DNA from: Inhella inkyongensis
GTDB taxonomy: Bacteria > Pseudomonadota > Gammaproteobacteria > Burkholderiales > Burkholderiaceae_C
Reading direction: 5' to 3'
Assembly: GCF_005952805.1 (NCBI RefSeq)
Contig: NZ_CP040709.1
Location: 558,001 to 622,000, forward strand
Length of the DNA stretch: 64,000 nucleotides
The position numbers were made by a program, and so were the translations under genes. How positions within the stretch are numbered: the stretch's first letter is position 1; every line of letters starts with the position of its first letter. The notes under the pieces were generated by a model. That model ran no database searches. It had not been told where the DNA came from and was given only the letters and a program-made list of their open reading frames with translations. This document shows, in pieces, positions 36,486 to 45,198 of the stretch.

Positions 36486-37952
36486 TCAAGCTCCTTCCGC
36501 CTCATTGGACTTGTAGGGCACGCTGATGCGGATCAAGGTGCCACAGGGTTGGTTCTCGGCCACCGTCAGGCTGGCCTTGTTGCCATAGAGCAGTTGCAGA
36601 CGTTCGCGGGTGTTGGCCAGGCCCACGCCGGTGCCGGCGGTGGCCGCGCGGCCGAAGCCCAGACCGGTGTCGGCCACCTCGACGATCAGCTTGCCGTGCT
36701 CGATGCGGGCCCGCACCGCCAAGCTGCCCCCTTCGGGCTTGGGCTCCAGGCCATGTTTGATGGCGTTCTCCACCAGACCCTGGATGATCATGGGCGGAAA
36801 CTCGGCCGAGAGCAGGCCCTCGGGCACGTCCAGCTGAACCTGCAGCCGCTCTTCCATCCGCACCTGCAGGATTTCCAGGTACGGGCGCACCACGGCCATC
36901 TCGCGCTTCAGGTCACGCAGCCCGCTGCCCTGGCCATTGGCTTCGCGCATCGTCGGCATGGTGGCGCGCAGCAGGGCGATCAGGTTCTTCTGCATCTGGC
37001 TGGCCCGCTTGGGGTCGACCTCGATCAAGTGGTCGATGGACGCCAGGGTGTTGAACAGGAAGTGCGGCTCCACCTGGGCCTGCATGGTGTTGAGGCGCGC
37101 TTCCACCAGCTGGCGCTTCAGAGCTTCCGCTTCGGCGCTCTCCTCGGCGGCGGCAGCCTTGGCCTCGGCCTCCTGGCGGCCCTTGTAGGTGGCCTTGACG
37201 ATCAGGCTGAACAGCACCCAGAGGATGGAAAGGTCTTCCAGGAATTCGCCGTAGCGGATCACCCGGGTGCGCTTCCCGCTGTCGCGTGCGGCCCGCTTCC
37301 AGTCGCCGAGCACGCGCTGGTACTCGCGCTCCCAACGCTGCAACTCGCGGACATGCTCGGCCTTGACGGCCTCGCGGGCCTGCACCACCGCTTCGCGACG
37401 GGCCTTTTCCATTTCGCGGCGGATCTCTTCGGCAGCTTCTTTGGGCAGGCGGATGTCCAGCACCGCGCCGGGTGTGGAGGCTGCGCCGCTGGCACCGGGC
37501 TCGGGCGGGGTCACGATGCGGACCCCCTCGGGGCTGATGTCGACCTGGGGCGCGTCCTTGCTGGCACCTTTCGGGCCGATGCGCACCCCGTCCTTGCCGA
37601 TCTTGATCTCGAAGTGTTTGCCGGCCTCCGAAGCTGGGGCCTCGGGTTCTTCAGCAGGCTCCTCCGCGTCCGGAATTTCGGGCAGCTCCGGCATCTCGGG
37701 TGGCTCGGGCAGGCTGGGCGGCACCGACTCGACGTACTCGGTGAAGCGCACCGTGAAGGGCCAGAAATTGGTCATGACCTGGACGCCCACCAGCAGCACG
37801 GCGGCATAAAGGGCAAAGCGCCACCAAGTCAGGCTGACCAGCCACCCGGCATAGCGGTGAAAAGCCGTGATGGTCGCCACCGCCCAGCGACTCAGGCGTT
37901 CGCGCCAGAGCGGGTCGGTGATCCAAGCGGGGATGCGGGGAGGCTTTTGCAT
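36486..37952 (-). CDS. LytS/AlgZ-type sensor histidine kinase (His_kinase family)
   Basis: This 488-residue protein has one membrane helix near residues 45-65, then an extracytoplasmic Pro/Glu-rich segment (PPSLPEPPEMPELPEIPDAEEP) and a charged region with two VRI-containing strands. A long helical section (KEAAEEIRREMEKARREA) comes before a second membrane helix (LSILWVLFSLIVKA). The His_kinase domain follows with phosphorylatable His in QVEPHFLFNTLASIDHLIE, and then the ATPase part with MIIQGLVENAIKHGLEP and GTGVGLANTRERL. It lacks the multi-pass LytS sensor. The cognate regulator is the LytTR protein downstream. Confidence 0.9.
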   Translation of the reverse strand: MQKPPRIPAWITDPLWRERLSRWAVATITAFHRYAGWLVSLTWWRFALYAAVLLVGVQVMTNFWPFTVRFTEYVESVPPSLPEPPEMPELPEIPDAEEPAEEPEAPASEAGKHFEIKIGKDGVRIGPKGASKDAPQVDISPEGVRIVTPPEPGASGAASTPGAVLDIRLPKEAAEEIRREMEKARREAVVQAREAVKAEHVRELQRWEREYQRVLGDWKRAARDSGKRTRVIRYGEFLEDLSILWVLFSLIVKATYKGRQEAEAKAAAAEESAEAEALKRQLVEARLNTMQAQVEPHFLFNTLASIDHLIEVDPKRASQMQKNLIALLRATMPTMREANGQGSGLRDLKREMAVVRPYLEILQVRMEERLQVQLDVPEGLLSAEFPPMIIQGLVENAIKHGLEPKPEGGSLAVRARIEHGKLIVEVADTGLGFGRAATAGTGVGLANTRERLQLLYGNKASLTVAENQPCGTLIRISVPYKSNEAEGA

Positions 37953-38054
37953 GGGGCGGACTGTAGGCAGAGCGCTGGGGGGTGTCGTGGCTGGGGCGAC
38001 ACACCGGAGGCCGGCCGTGACGATCTGCAGATCCGGCGGACAAACCGGGCCCGG

Positions 38055-38080
38055 AAAAAGAAAACCCCGCCGAGGCGGGG
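38055..38080 (-). terminator. Intrinsic terminator for the YceI/cytochrome b561 operon
   Basis: On the minus strand a perfect CCCCGCC / GGCGGGG stem with a two-base loop is followed by TTTTCTTTTT. It lies 24 bases after the YceI stop codon at 38105. Confidence 0.9.
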
Positions 38081-38104
38081 TGTGAATCCTTCACGAAACC
38101 AGGT

Positions 38105-38668
38105 TCAGGGCTGCTTGATGGCCTCGACCTGGATCACCAGCTTGACGCTATCGGGGATGCCCGGCAGGCCATAGGCCATGCCCCATTGGCTGCGCTGGAT
38201 GGTCGTTTCAAAGTCGCCGCCGCAGGCCTGGGCCTTGAAGAAGGGGTGGTCGTAGCAGTTGTAGTGGTTGGCCGTCAGCGTCACCGGCATGGTCTTGCCC
38301 AGCATCGTCAGCTGGCCGGCCACGGACTTGATCTTGCTGCCATCGAACTCGAACTTGTCGCCCACGAAGGTGGCGGTGGCGAACTGCTCGGCGTTGAAGA
38401 AGTCCTTGCTCTTGAGGTGACCGTCAAAACGGGCGGTGCCGGTGTTGATCGAAGCCATGTCCACCGTGATCTCGGCGCGGCCGGTCTTGGCGCTCAGGTC
38501 CAGCGTGACGCTGCCCGAGGTCTTGTCAAAGCGACCGCGGTTGGTGCTGGTGCCGAAGTGCTTGGCTTCAAAGGTCACGAAGGTGTGGGTGGGCTCGACC
38601 TTGTAGGTCTGGGCTTGCACCGCGCCGGCGGTGGCCAGGGCAGCGAACAGAGCGATCAGTTTTTTCAT
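38105..38668 (-). CDS. YceI-family periplasmic lipid-binding protein
   Basis: This 187-residue protein has a signal peptide (MKKLIALFAALATAGAVQAQ). The mature protein begins TYKVEPTHTFVTFEAKHFG and has the lipocalin-like YceI beta-barrel pattern, with GRFDKTSGSVTLDLSAKTGRAEITVDMASINTG and LTMLGKTMPVTLTANHYNCYDHP. Such proteins bind isoprenoid or amphiphilic molecules, often ubiquinone-like compounds. It is the last gene of an operon cytochrome b561-YceI-YceI, a common pairing. Both YceI copies probably work with the b-type cytochrome in quinone handling. Confidence 0.9.
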   Translation of the reverse strand: MKKLIALFAALATAGAVQAQTYKVEPTHTFVTFEAKHFGTSTNRGRFDKTSGSVTLDLSAKTGRAEITVDMASINTGTARFDGHLKSKDFFNAEQFATATFVGDKFEFDGSKIKSVAGQLTMLGKTMPVTLTANHYNCYDHPFFKAQACGGDFETTIQRSQWGMAYGLPGIPDSVKLVIQVEAIKQP

Positions 38669-38688
38669 CGGGTTTCCTGCGTTGAGGG

Positions 38689-39240
38689 TTAGAGCGGCGC
38701 CATGCCGCTGAAGGGGAACTTGAAGCGCACGAGGACCTCGTTGGCGACGATGCTGGTGTCGGCCCATTCGCCGCTGCCGATCTGCCACTCGCTGCGCTTG
38801 AGGGTGAAGCTGCCGCTGGCGGTGCTGGAGCCCCCGGCCTGGGTCAAGGCCAATTGGAGAGCCAATGGGCGGGTCTGGCCCTTGAGACTGAACTGCCCCT
38901 GCACTTCATAGCGGCCGGCCCCCACGGCCTTGACCTGGCTGGCGACGAAGCGTGCTTCGGGGTGGCGGGCCACATCAAACCATTCGGGCTTGACGAGCTC
39001 GGCATCGACCTCGGGCGTGCCCACGCCGGCGGACTTCATCTGCACCGTCAGCGCCATCTGGGCGGCCTCGGGCTTCTTGGGGTCGAAGCTGAAGCGATCC
39101 AGTTTGAAGCTCTTGAAGCGGCCTTCGACCGGCACGCCCATCTGCTTGCTGACGAAGACGATCTCGGCGCCCTGGGGCTGCAGGGTTTGGGCTTGGGCCC
39201 AACTGGCGAGCAGCAGTGCGGTGGCAAATAGCGTTTTCAT
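38689..39240 (-). CDS. Second YceI-family periplasmic protein
   Basis: This 183-residue protein has a short signal peptide (MKTLFATALLLASWAQA). The barrel strands QTLQPQGAEIVFVSKQMGVPVEGRFKSF and FSLKGQTRPLALQLALT followed by SGSFTLKRSEWQIGSGEWADTSIVANEVLVRFKFPF match the YceI family. It differs considerably from the copy 20 bases downstream, so the two probably bind different ligands or form a heteromeric pair. It lies seven bases downstream of the cytochrome b561 gene. Confidence 0.9.
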   Translation of the reverse strand: MKTLFATALLLASWAQAQTLQPQGAEIVFVSKQMGVPVEGRFKSFKLDRFSFDPKKPEAAQMALTVQMKSAGVGTPEVDAELVKPEWFDVARHPEARFVASQVKAVGAGRYEVQGQFSLKGQTRPLALQLALTQAGGSSTASGSFTLKRSEWQIGSGEWADTSIVANEVLVRFKFPFSGMAPL

Positions 39241-39247
39241 GGCGGGC

Positions 39248-39784
39248 TCAGCCTTTCAGGGTCATGCGCGAAAGCAGGCCGTCGCGGTCCAGGAAATGGT
39301 GTTTGAGGGCCGCCGCCACATGGGCCAGGATCAGGGCCGCCAAGCTCCAGGCGGCCAGCCGATGCGCGGGCTTGAGCAGTTCGGCCAGCTCAGGGTTCTT
39401 GCCCACGAAATCGGGCAGAGGCAGCACGCCGAACCACACCACCGGGAAGCCGGCTGCATTGCTATAGGCCCAGCCCAACAGGGGCACCAGCAGCATCAGC
39501 GCATAGAGCAGGCCATGCACGGCGTGGGCGGAGAGGGCCTGCCAGCGCGGCATGGGCAGGTCGGCTGGCGGGCGATGGCCGGCGCGCCAGACCAGGCGCA
39601 GCAGGGCCAAGGCCAGCAGGCTCACCCCCAGCCATTTGTGCCAGTTGATCATCTTCAGCCGCTGCAGGCCCATGGGCAGGCCGGCGATGTAGGTGCCGGC
39701 CACCAGGGCGGCAATCAGGCCCAGGGCCATCAGCCAGTGCAAGAGCACAGCGGGGCGGGTGTAGCGCGTGGAAGGTGTTTGCAT
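39248..39784 (-). CDS. Cytochrome b561 family di-haem membrane protein
   Basis: This 178-residue protein has four membrane helices with the conserved haem-ligand His residues: His16 in VLLHWLMA, the NWHKWLGVSLL His in helix two, HAVHGLLYALM in helix three and AHVAAALKHHFLDRDG in helix four. It is an electron carrier exchanging electrons with quinone or periplasmic donors. Two YceI genes follow at seven and 20 bases, so the three form one transcript closed by the terminator at 38055. Confidence 0.92.
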   Translation of the reverse strand: MQTPSTRYTRPAVLLHWLMALGLIAALVAGTYIAGLPMGLQRLKMINWHKWLGVSLLALALLRLVWRAGHRPPADLPMPRWQALSAHAVHGLLYALMLLVPLLGWAYSNAAGFPVVWFGVLPLPDFVGKNPELAELLKPAHRLAAWSLAALILAHVAAALKHHFLDRDGLLSRMTLKG

Positions 39785-39844
39785 CAGGGCGGCAGTGTCT
39801 GCGTGGAATGCGCCGCCCGGGCGGTGCCGGGCTGACGATAAGTT

Positions 39845-40999
39845 TCAAAGCGTTTGAACGATGCCGGCCCAGCGGGACCCGGGCTGCACATTGGCTCGGT
39901 TCACGTCCCCGTCGTAATGGGCGAGCACGCGGCGGTCCATCACCGCAAACCACAGGGGCGGGCAATAGGCCAGCAGCAGCATGCCGGCATAGCCGCTGGG
40001 CAACTGGGGCGCCTGCTCAAAGTGGCGCAGGGCCTGGTAGCGCCGGCTGGGGTGGGCGTGGTGGTCGCTGTGGCGTTGCAGATGGAACAGGAAGAGGTTG
40101 GAGACGCGGTGGTTGCTGTTCCAGGAATGCTCGGGCTGCACCTTGACCGGCCGCCCGCGCGCGTCCACCTCCCGCTTGAGCCCGTAGTGCTCCAGGTAGT
40201 TCACCACCTCGAGCAGGCTGATGCCGTAGAGGGCCTGCATCAACAGGAAGGGCAGCAGCACCCAACCGAGGCTCAGGACCAAGCCACCCCACAGCAGCAG
40301 GGTCATTGCCCAGGCCTGCAGGCATTCATTGCGCCAACTCCAGCGTGAGTGCCCTTGCAACTCCAGGCGTCCGGTCTCCAAGGCCCAGGCGCTGCGCAAG
40401 CTGCCCCAGACGGTGCGGGGCAAAAAGCGATAGAGACTCTCGCCCAGTCGGCTGGAGGCGGGGTCGTCAAAGGTGGCCACGCGCCGATGGTGGCCGCGGT
40501 TGTGCTCCACATAGAAATGCCCGTAGGCCACCGGGGCGAGTGCCACCCGGGCCAGCCAGCGCTCCCAGTTGGGATGCTTGTGGCCCAGCTCGTGTGCGGT
40601 GTTGATGGCCACGCCATTGATGCCGCCCACACTCAGGATCAGGCCCAACCACACCCAGGGCTCACCGGCATGCGTCACCGCCAACTGACTGCCGTGGATG
40701 AAGAGACCGAACTGCAGCGGGATGAAGAGCAGCACCAGATTGCGGTACCAGGGGTCGTGCTCCAGCGCAGCCAGGGCCTCAGGGGGCGGGTTGGCGCGGT
40801 CTTCGCCGAGCAAGGCGTCGAGCAGCGGGATCAGCCCGTAGACGACGACGGCGACCACGAACAGCCACAGCACGTTGCCGCTGTGCTCGAAGCGCGCCAA
40901 GTTCAGCCAGACCAGCCCTGGGAACAGGGCCGATAACAACCAGGCCCAGCGCTTGGGGTCGCGCCAGGTGGGCGAAGGGGTCAGGGTGGCGGCATGCAT
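39845..40999 (-). CDS. AlkB-like membrane alkane/fatty acid hydroxylase (alkane 1-monooxygenase)
   Basis: This 384-residue integral membrane di-iron enzyme has the eight-His signature: HELGHKHPNWE, EHNRGHHRRVAT and LQRHSDHHAHPSRRYQ, with the supporting NYLEHYGLKRE. It uses electrons delivered by rubredoxin and O2 to hydroxylate a terminal methyl group. No rubredoxin gene is adjacent, so electron donors are encoded elsewhere. The ATG at 40999 is preferred over the open extension upstream. It is divergent from the CYTH-domain gene with 50 bases between start codons. Confidence 0.9.
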   Translation of the reverse strand: MHAATLTPSPTWRDPKRWAWLLSALFPGLVWLNLARFEHSGNVLWLFVVAVVVYGLIPLLDALLGEDRANPPPEALAALEHDPWYRNLVLLFIPLQFGLFIHGSQLAVTHAGEPWVWLGLILSVGGINGVAINTAHELGHKHPNWERWLARVALAPVAYGHFYVEHNRGHHRRVATFDDPASSRLGESLYRFLPRTVWGSLRSAWALETGRLELQGHSRWSWRNECLQAWAMTLLLWGGLVLSLGWVLLPFLLMQALYGISLLEVVNYLEHYGLKREVDARGRPVKVQPEHSWNSNHRVSNLFLFHLQRHSDHHAHPSRRYQALRHFEQAPQLPSGYAGMLLLAYCPPLWFAVMDRRVLAHYDGDVNRANVQPGSRWAGIVQTL

Positions 41000-41049
41000 G
41001 GCCGGATGCTGCGCGAGAGCGTCGGTGTCCGCAAGGCCAGAATCCCGGC

Positions 41050-41736
41050 ATGACTTCTGCCTCCCATCAAGAACTCGAACTGCGGCTGGCCACCGAGCCC
41101 GCCCGCCTGGATGCACTGCGTCAGACCTGGCTGGCGGAAGGCCAGCGGCTGCCCTTGCAGGCCCATTACTTCGACAACGCCGAACGCGCGCTGGCGCGCA
41201 GCGGCTGGGGCCTGCGCCTGCGGCGTGAAGGAGATCGTTGGGTGCAGACCCTCAAGGGCCCGAGTGCCGACGGCTTGGGTCGCCCCGAGCACAACGCCGA
41301 GCGCGGGCCGGTACTTGCCGGCCGCCCTGCGCTGGACCTGACGGCCCATGCCGAGCTGGCCGCTGGGGCCGCGGCGCTGGCGGCGGTGCCCGGACCGTGG
41401 GTCGAGCAGTTCGCCACCGAGATCGAGCGTCTGAGCCGGCGCCTGGACTGGCAGGGCACCCAGCTGGAGCTGGCCCTGGATGTGGGCGAGCTGCGCGCTG
41501 GCGCCGCCGCGGCCCGCGTGAGCGAGCTGGAGCTGGAGTGGCTGGGCGGTCCCTTGGCCGGCCTGTTCGATTTGGCCGAACGCCTGATGGGCGAATTTGG
41601 CCTGGCGCTGGAGCCGCGCAGCAAGGCTGCACGCGGCGGTGCCCTGGCACGGGGGCTGGCCGTGCCCGCGGCGGACTTTGACCCCGGGCGCAACGCCCAG
41701 GCCCTGGCCGAACTCAGGCGCCGAGTGGAGGCGTGA
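41050..41736 (+). CDS. CYTH-domain protein (inorganic triphosphatase / thiamine-triphosphatase-like)
   Basis: This 228-residue protein has the CYTH tunnel signature: N-terminal QELELRLA in place of the ExExK motif, AHYFDNAERALARSGWGLRLRREGDRWVQTLKGP with the basic strand residues, then LELALDVGELRAG and VSELELEWLGG supplying acidic metal ligands. The Lys of ExExK is Arg here. It probably hydrolyses inorganic triphosphate or a related compound with divalent metal. No CHAD domain is fused. It overlaps the convergent response regulator by 23 bases. Confidence 0.85.
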   Translation: MTSASHQELELRLATEPARLDALRQTWLAEGQRLPLQAHYFDNAERALARSGWGLRLRREGDRWVQTLKGPSADGLGRPEHNAERGPVLAGRPALDLTAHAELAAGAAALAAVPGPWVEQFATEIERLSRRLDWQGTQLELALDVGELRAGAAAARVSELELEWLGGPLAGLFDLAERLMGEFGLALEPRSKAARGGALARGLAVPAADFDPGRNAQALAELRRRVEA

Positions 41737-42418
41737 AGCGGTAGCCCACGCCGTAGACGGCCTGGATGGCCGTGGCCTGGCCCAGCAGGGCCTCAAGCTT
41801 GCGGCGCAGGTTTTTTATGTGGCTGTCGATCACGCGGTCGCTGACGTCGCGAAAGGCATCGGCGTGCAGGGCGTCCAGCAGGGTGGCGCGCTCAAACACG
41901 CGGCCGGGTTGCTGAAGCAGGCTGCGCAGCAGCCGATATTCCACCGGCGTCAGGTTCAGCCACTGCCCGCGCCAGCCCAGGCGCTGGCCGGCCTCATCGT
42001 GGCTGAAGCCGCCGGTGCCGGGCAGCTCGGTGGCGGCCTGGCCCACCAGCCGGCCTTCGGCGCGACGCAACAGCGCCCGCACCCGGGCCACCACCTCGCG
42101 CGGGCTGTAGGGCTTGCACAGGTAGTCGTCGGCACCGATCTCCAGCCCCAGCAGGCGGTCGAATTCGTCGATGCGGGCGGTGGCCATCAGGATGGGCACT
42201 GCCGAGCCGGCACGAATGCGCTGGCACAGCTGCAGGCCATCCAGACCCGGCAGCATCAAGTCCAGCACCACGGCGCTCCAAGGCCCGGCGCGCTCAAACA
42301 GCTGCCAGGCCTGCAGGCCATCGGCGCAGGTCTCGGGCTTCAGGCCGGCGTGCGCCAGGTAGTCGCTCAGCAGCGCGGCAATGGCGGGGTCGTCCTCGAC
42401 CACCAGGATGCGGCTCAT
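41714..42418 (-). CDS. OmpR/PhoB-family response regulator
   Basis: This 234-residue protein has a receiver with ILVVEDDPAIAALL, phosphoacceptor Asp in VVLDLMLPGLDG and Lys in DYLCKPYSPREV. The C-terminal winged helix is LTPVEYRLLRSLLQQPGRVFERATLLDAL ... RVIDSHIKNLRRKLE ... VYGVGYRF. It is close in type to BaeR/CreB regulators of envelope stress. It overlaps the kinase gene by four bases (ATGA), so the pair is one operon. The kinase reading frame is broken upstream (see the next entry), so this regulator may be uncoupled from its kinase in some cells. Confidence 0.92.
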   Translation of the reverse strand: MSRILVVEDDPAIAALLSDYLAHAGLKPETCADGLQAWQLFERAGPWSAVVLDLMLPGLDGLQLCQRIRAGSAVPILMATARIDEFDRLLGLEIGADDYLCKPYSPREVVARVRALLRRAEGRLVGQAATELPGTGGFSHDEAGQRLGWRGQWLNLTPVEYRLLRSLLQQPGRVFERATLLDALHADAFRDVSDRVIDSHIKNLRRKLEALLGQATAIQAVYGVGYRFTPPLGA

Positions 42419-43870
42419 CGTGTGGGCTCCTGTGGGGTTTGCAGAGGCAGTGTGATGACCAGGCCCAGCCCCCCCAGCGGACTGGGCCGGGCCTGGATCT
42501 GGCCGCCGTGGCGCAGCACCCAGGCGCGCGCGATGCTCAGGCCCAGGCCACTGCCGGCGCCATCGCGGCGCTGACGTGCCGGGTCGGCGCGGTAGAGCGG
42601 TTCGAACAGGCGTGCCAGCGCCTCGGGGGCCACGCCGGGTGGGCTGTCGTCGACGCGCAGTTCCAGCTGTTCGGCATTCAAGGGCCGGGCTGAGAGGCGC
42701 ACCTCGCCCGGCGCATCGGTGTAGGCCAGGGCGTTGCTGATCAGGTTGTCCAGCACCTGATTGATCCGCTCGCCATCCCAGTGCACCGTGCGGGGCAAGG
42801 CGGGGTCGAGCCTCAGGTCGAGAAGAAGGCCGGTCTGGCGGGCGGCATCCTGATGCCGCGCCAGCGCTTGCTGCAGCAGCGCGGTGGGGTCCAGGGCCTG
42901 CGGGGCACAGGGCAGGGCCTGCAGATCGGCCAGGGCCAGCCAGTGGAAGTCATCGGCCAGGCGGCGCAGGCGGGCCACCTCGCGCACCAGGGACTCGACG
43001 CGCTCGGCATTGAGCGGGCGCACGCCGTCGCGCACCGCATCCAGTTCGCCACGCAGCACGGTAAGGGGCGTGCGCAGTTCGTGCGAGAGCTCGGCGATCC
43101 AGCGCCGCCGGCTGGCTTCCAGGGTCTGCAGGGAGGCAGCCAGGTGGTTGACGTCGTCGACCAGGGCATCGAACTCATTGCGGCGCTTGCTGGTGCGCCG
43201 AGGTAAACGCAGGCTGAAGTCGCCCTGCGCCAAGCGGTGGCTGGCGCGCTGAACTTCGGTGAGCGGGCGCAGCCAGCGCCCAGCCAACCACCAGGCCGCC
43301 AGAGCGGCCAGCAGGGCCACGATGACCCCGACCCCGACTAGGCCGAGCAACTGCCGGCGCAGAAACAGGCGGTCCAGGGCCTCGGGTGCCTCGGGGCGCG
43401 GCACCAGCCGGGCCAGGGCGACGGTGCGCCCCTCCAGCACCACGGCTTCCTCCAGGCTGGGGCGGTCTGCCGGGGGCAGCCGGCCCCAGATCAATCGACC
43501 CTGCGCGTCCACCAGGGAAAGGCCCCGCCGTGCCAGTGCCCGCTCGGGGTCGGGGGGGGGGGCGGTCGGGCTCCTCTTCCAGGCGTCCTGGCCGCCTTCT
43601 TTCGGGCGGCGGTTCGCGGCGCGGGGGCGGTTCGCCGTCCAGCCCCGGGGCGCGCAGCAGGCGCGGATTGGCCGCCAGGGCATCCACGCCATGGCGTTCG
43701 ATCACGGCCCGCGCTGCGCCGGCAAAGGCCGTTAGGCGCTCGGCGTCTTGGGCGCGCAGGTAGTCAGAGAAACCGGCACGCAAGTGAAAGGCACTGAAGC
43801 CCCCCATCGCCAACAGGGCCACCAAGCTGGTGCCCAGCAGGGTCAGGCTGAGTTGATGGACCAAGCGCAT
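42415..43870 (-). pseudogene. BaeS-like sensor histidine kinase, frame interrupted at a C11 tract (phase-variable or broken)
   Basis: Two frames together encode one kinase. The N-terminal part runs from the ATG at 43870 (MRLVHQLSLTLLGTSLVALLAMGG, first membrane helix) to a Pro/Arg-rich stretch. The C-terminal part continues in another frame from DPERALARRGLSLVDAQGRL, through a second membrane helix, HAMP, the His box AELSHELRTPLTVLRG and the ATPase boxes, to the stop at 42415. The frames join at a run of eleven C on the coding strand (43552-43562). With ten C the protein reads continuously as PDRPPPDPERAL. Either slippage switches the kinase on and off, or the run length is a sequencing error. 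Confidence 0.8.
43552..43562. repeat. Homopolymer of eleven G (C on the coding strand) inside the sensor kinase gene
   Basis: This is the longest mononucleotide run I noticed in the window. It lies in the sensor-domain coding region, between the two membrane helices, exactly where the kinase reading frame changes. Removal of one base restores a single frame. Confidence 0.9.
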
Positions 43871-43903
43871 GGCCTTCACTCTATGCGTAGGCGGGCGGGC
43901 AAT

Positions 43904-43922
43904 TGTGGAGAGGCTCTCCACA
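43904..43922. promoter_or_regulatory. Perfect 9-1-9 palindrome between the two-component system and the peroxidase gene
   Basis: TGTGGAGAG-G-CTCTCCACA is perfectly symmetric. It lies 33 bases upstream of the kinase start and 79 bases upstream of the divergent cytochrome c peroxidase start, a position suited to an operator controlling both directions. The binding protein is not known. Confidence 0.55.
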
Positions 43923-44001
43923 GTGTGGGCATCTTTGCTGCGCAATTGCGCCGGACAGTCGCCTTCGACCTCTTGTTGCCATCCGCCGTTCGGAGACCGC
44001 C

Positions 44002-45198
44002 ATGCGACGCACCCCCATTGCCCTATTGCTCAGTTTGATGGCCTTGGCTTCTCTGGGCGTTCAAGCCCAGCGCCAGCCACCGCGTCCGTCCCCCCCGCCC
44101 GATCCGGCGCCGGCACCGGCCGTGAATCAGCAGGCCCGCGTCAGTTTGGGTGAGCTCTTGTTCAATGAGCGGCGCCTCTCTGCCAGCGGCCAGCAGGCCT
44201 GCGCCAGCTGCCATGACAGTCGCCAAGGTCATGCGGATCCGGCCGGCCGCTTCCTGCCGCTGGGTGGTCCTGCATTGGACCAACAGGGCCTGCGCAGCAG
44301 CCCGTCATTGCGCTATCTGGACCAGGCGGGCGCCTTCTCCGTGGACGCTCAAGGCCGAGCGCGTGGCGGCCTGTTCTGGGATGGCCGCGCCAACAGCCGT
44401 GCCGAGCAGGCGCGCGGGCCGCTTTTTGCGCCCAAGGAGATGGCCAACGCCAGTCCTGCGGATTTGGTGCAGCGCCTGCGTGCCACGCCGCTCTACGGCA
44501 GCTTGCTGGGGCTCTACAACCTGGGCGCCGCACCCACGGATGCCGCCGTGGTGGACGCCGTGGCCGATGCCCTGGCGCTCTACCAGGCCCGTGACCCGGA
44601 CTACCACCCCTTCAACAGCAAGTTCGATCAAGTGCAAGAGGGCCGGGCCAGCTTCACGGCGGCCGAGGCGCGTGGCCTGGCGGCCTTCAACGACCCGCAA
44701 CGCGGCAACTGCGCCAGCTGCCACAGCAGCCAGCCGCGCGGCAATGGGGTGCGGGCGCTGTTCACCGACTTCAGCTATCACGCGCTGGCCGTACCGCGAA
44801 ATATCAGCCAGGCCACCGCCGATCCGACCTTCTTTGACCTCGGCCTTTGCGGTCCGGGCCGCAGCGACCTGCTGGCCCGCACCCAGCTGTGCGGCCGCTT
44901 CAAGGTGCCCACGCTGCGCAATGTGGCGCTCACGGCCCCCTATATGCACAACGCCCGTTTCAACACCCTGGAAGAGGTGGTGTCCTTCTATGCCACGCGC
45001 GACACCGACCCGACCCGCTGGTACCCGACCGTAAATGGGCAGGTGCAGCGCTTCAACGACCTGCCGGTTGCCTATCAGGCCAATGTGGAACGCCGCGCGC
45101 CCTTTGCACCGCTGCCAGGCAACCGCGCGCGCCTGAGTCCGCAGGATGTCAGCGACATCGTCGCCTTCCTGCGCACGCTCACCGACGCGCCGCAATAA
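44002..45198 (+). CDS. MauG/CcpA-like dihaem cytochrome c peroxidase
   Basis: This 398-residue periplasmic protein has a signal peptide (MRRTPIALLLSLMALASLGVQAQ). Two haem c attachment motifs are visible: Cys67-Ala-Ser-Cys70-His71 and Cys237-Ala-Ser-Cys240-His241. Other family blocks are GLFWDGRANSRAEQARGPLFAPKEMA and FKVPTLRNVALTAPYMHNARFNTLEEVVSFY. Such proteins reduce H2O2 with electrons from small cytochromes, or oxidise partner-protein residues like MauG. A 9-1-9 palindrome sits upstream, between this gene and a divergent two-component system. Its end overlaps the convergent YceI-like gene by 20 bases. Confidence 0.9.
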   Translation: MRRTPIALLLSLMALASLGVQAQRQPPRPSPPPDPAPAPAVNQQARVSLGELLFNERRLSASGQQACASCHDSRQGHADPAGRFLPLGGPALDQQGLRSSPSLRYLDQAGAFSVDAQGRARGGLFWDGRANSRAEQARGPLFAPKEMANASPADLVQRLRATPLYGSLLGLYNLGAAPTDAAVVDAVADALALYQARDPDYHPFNSKFDQVQEGRASFTAAEARGLAAFNDPQRGNCASCHSSQPRGNGVRALFTDFSYHALAVPRNISQATADPTFFDLGLCGPGRSDLLARTQLCGRFKVPTLRNVALTAPYMHNARFNTLEEVVSFYATRDTDPTRWYPTVNGQVQRFNDLPVAYQANVERRAPFAPLPGNRARLSPQDVSDIVAFLRTLTDAPQ

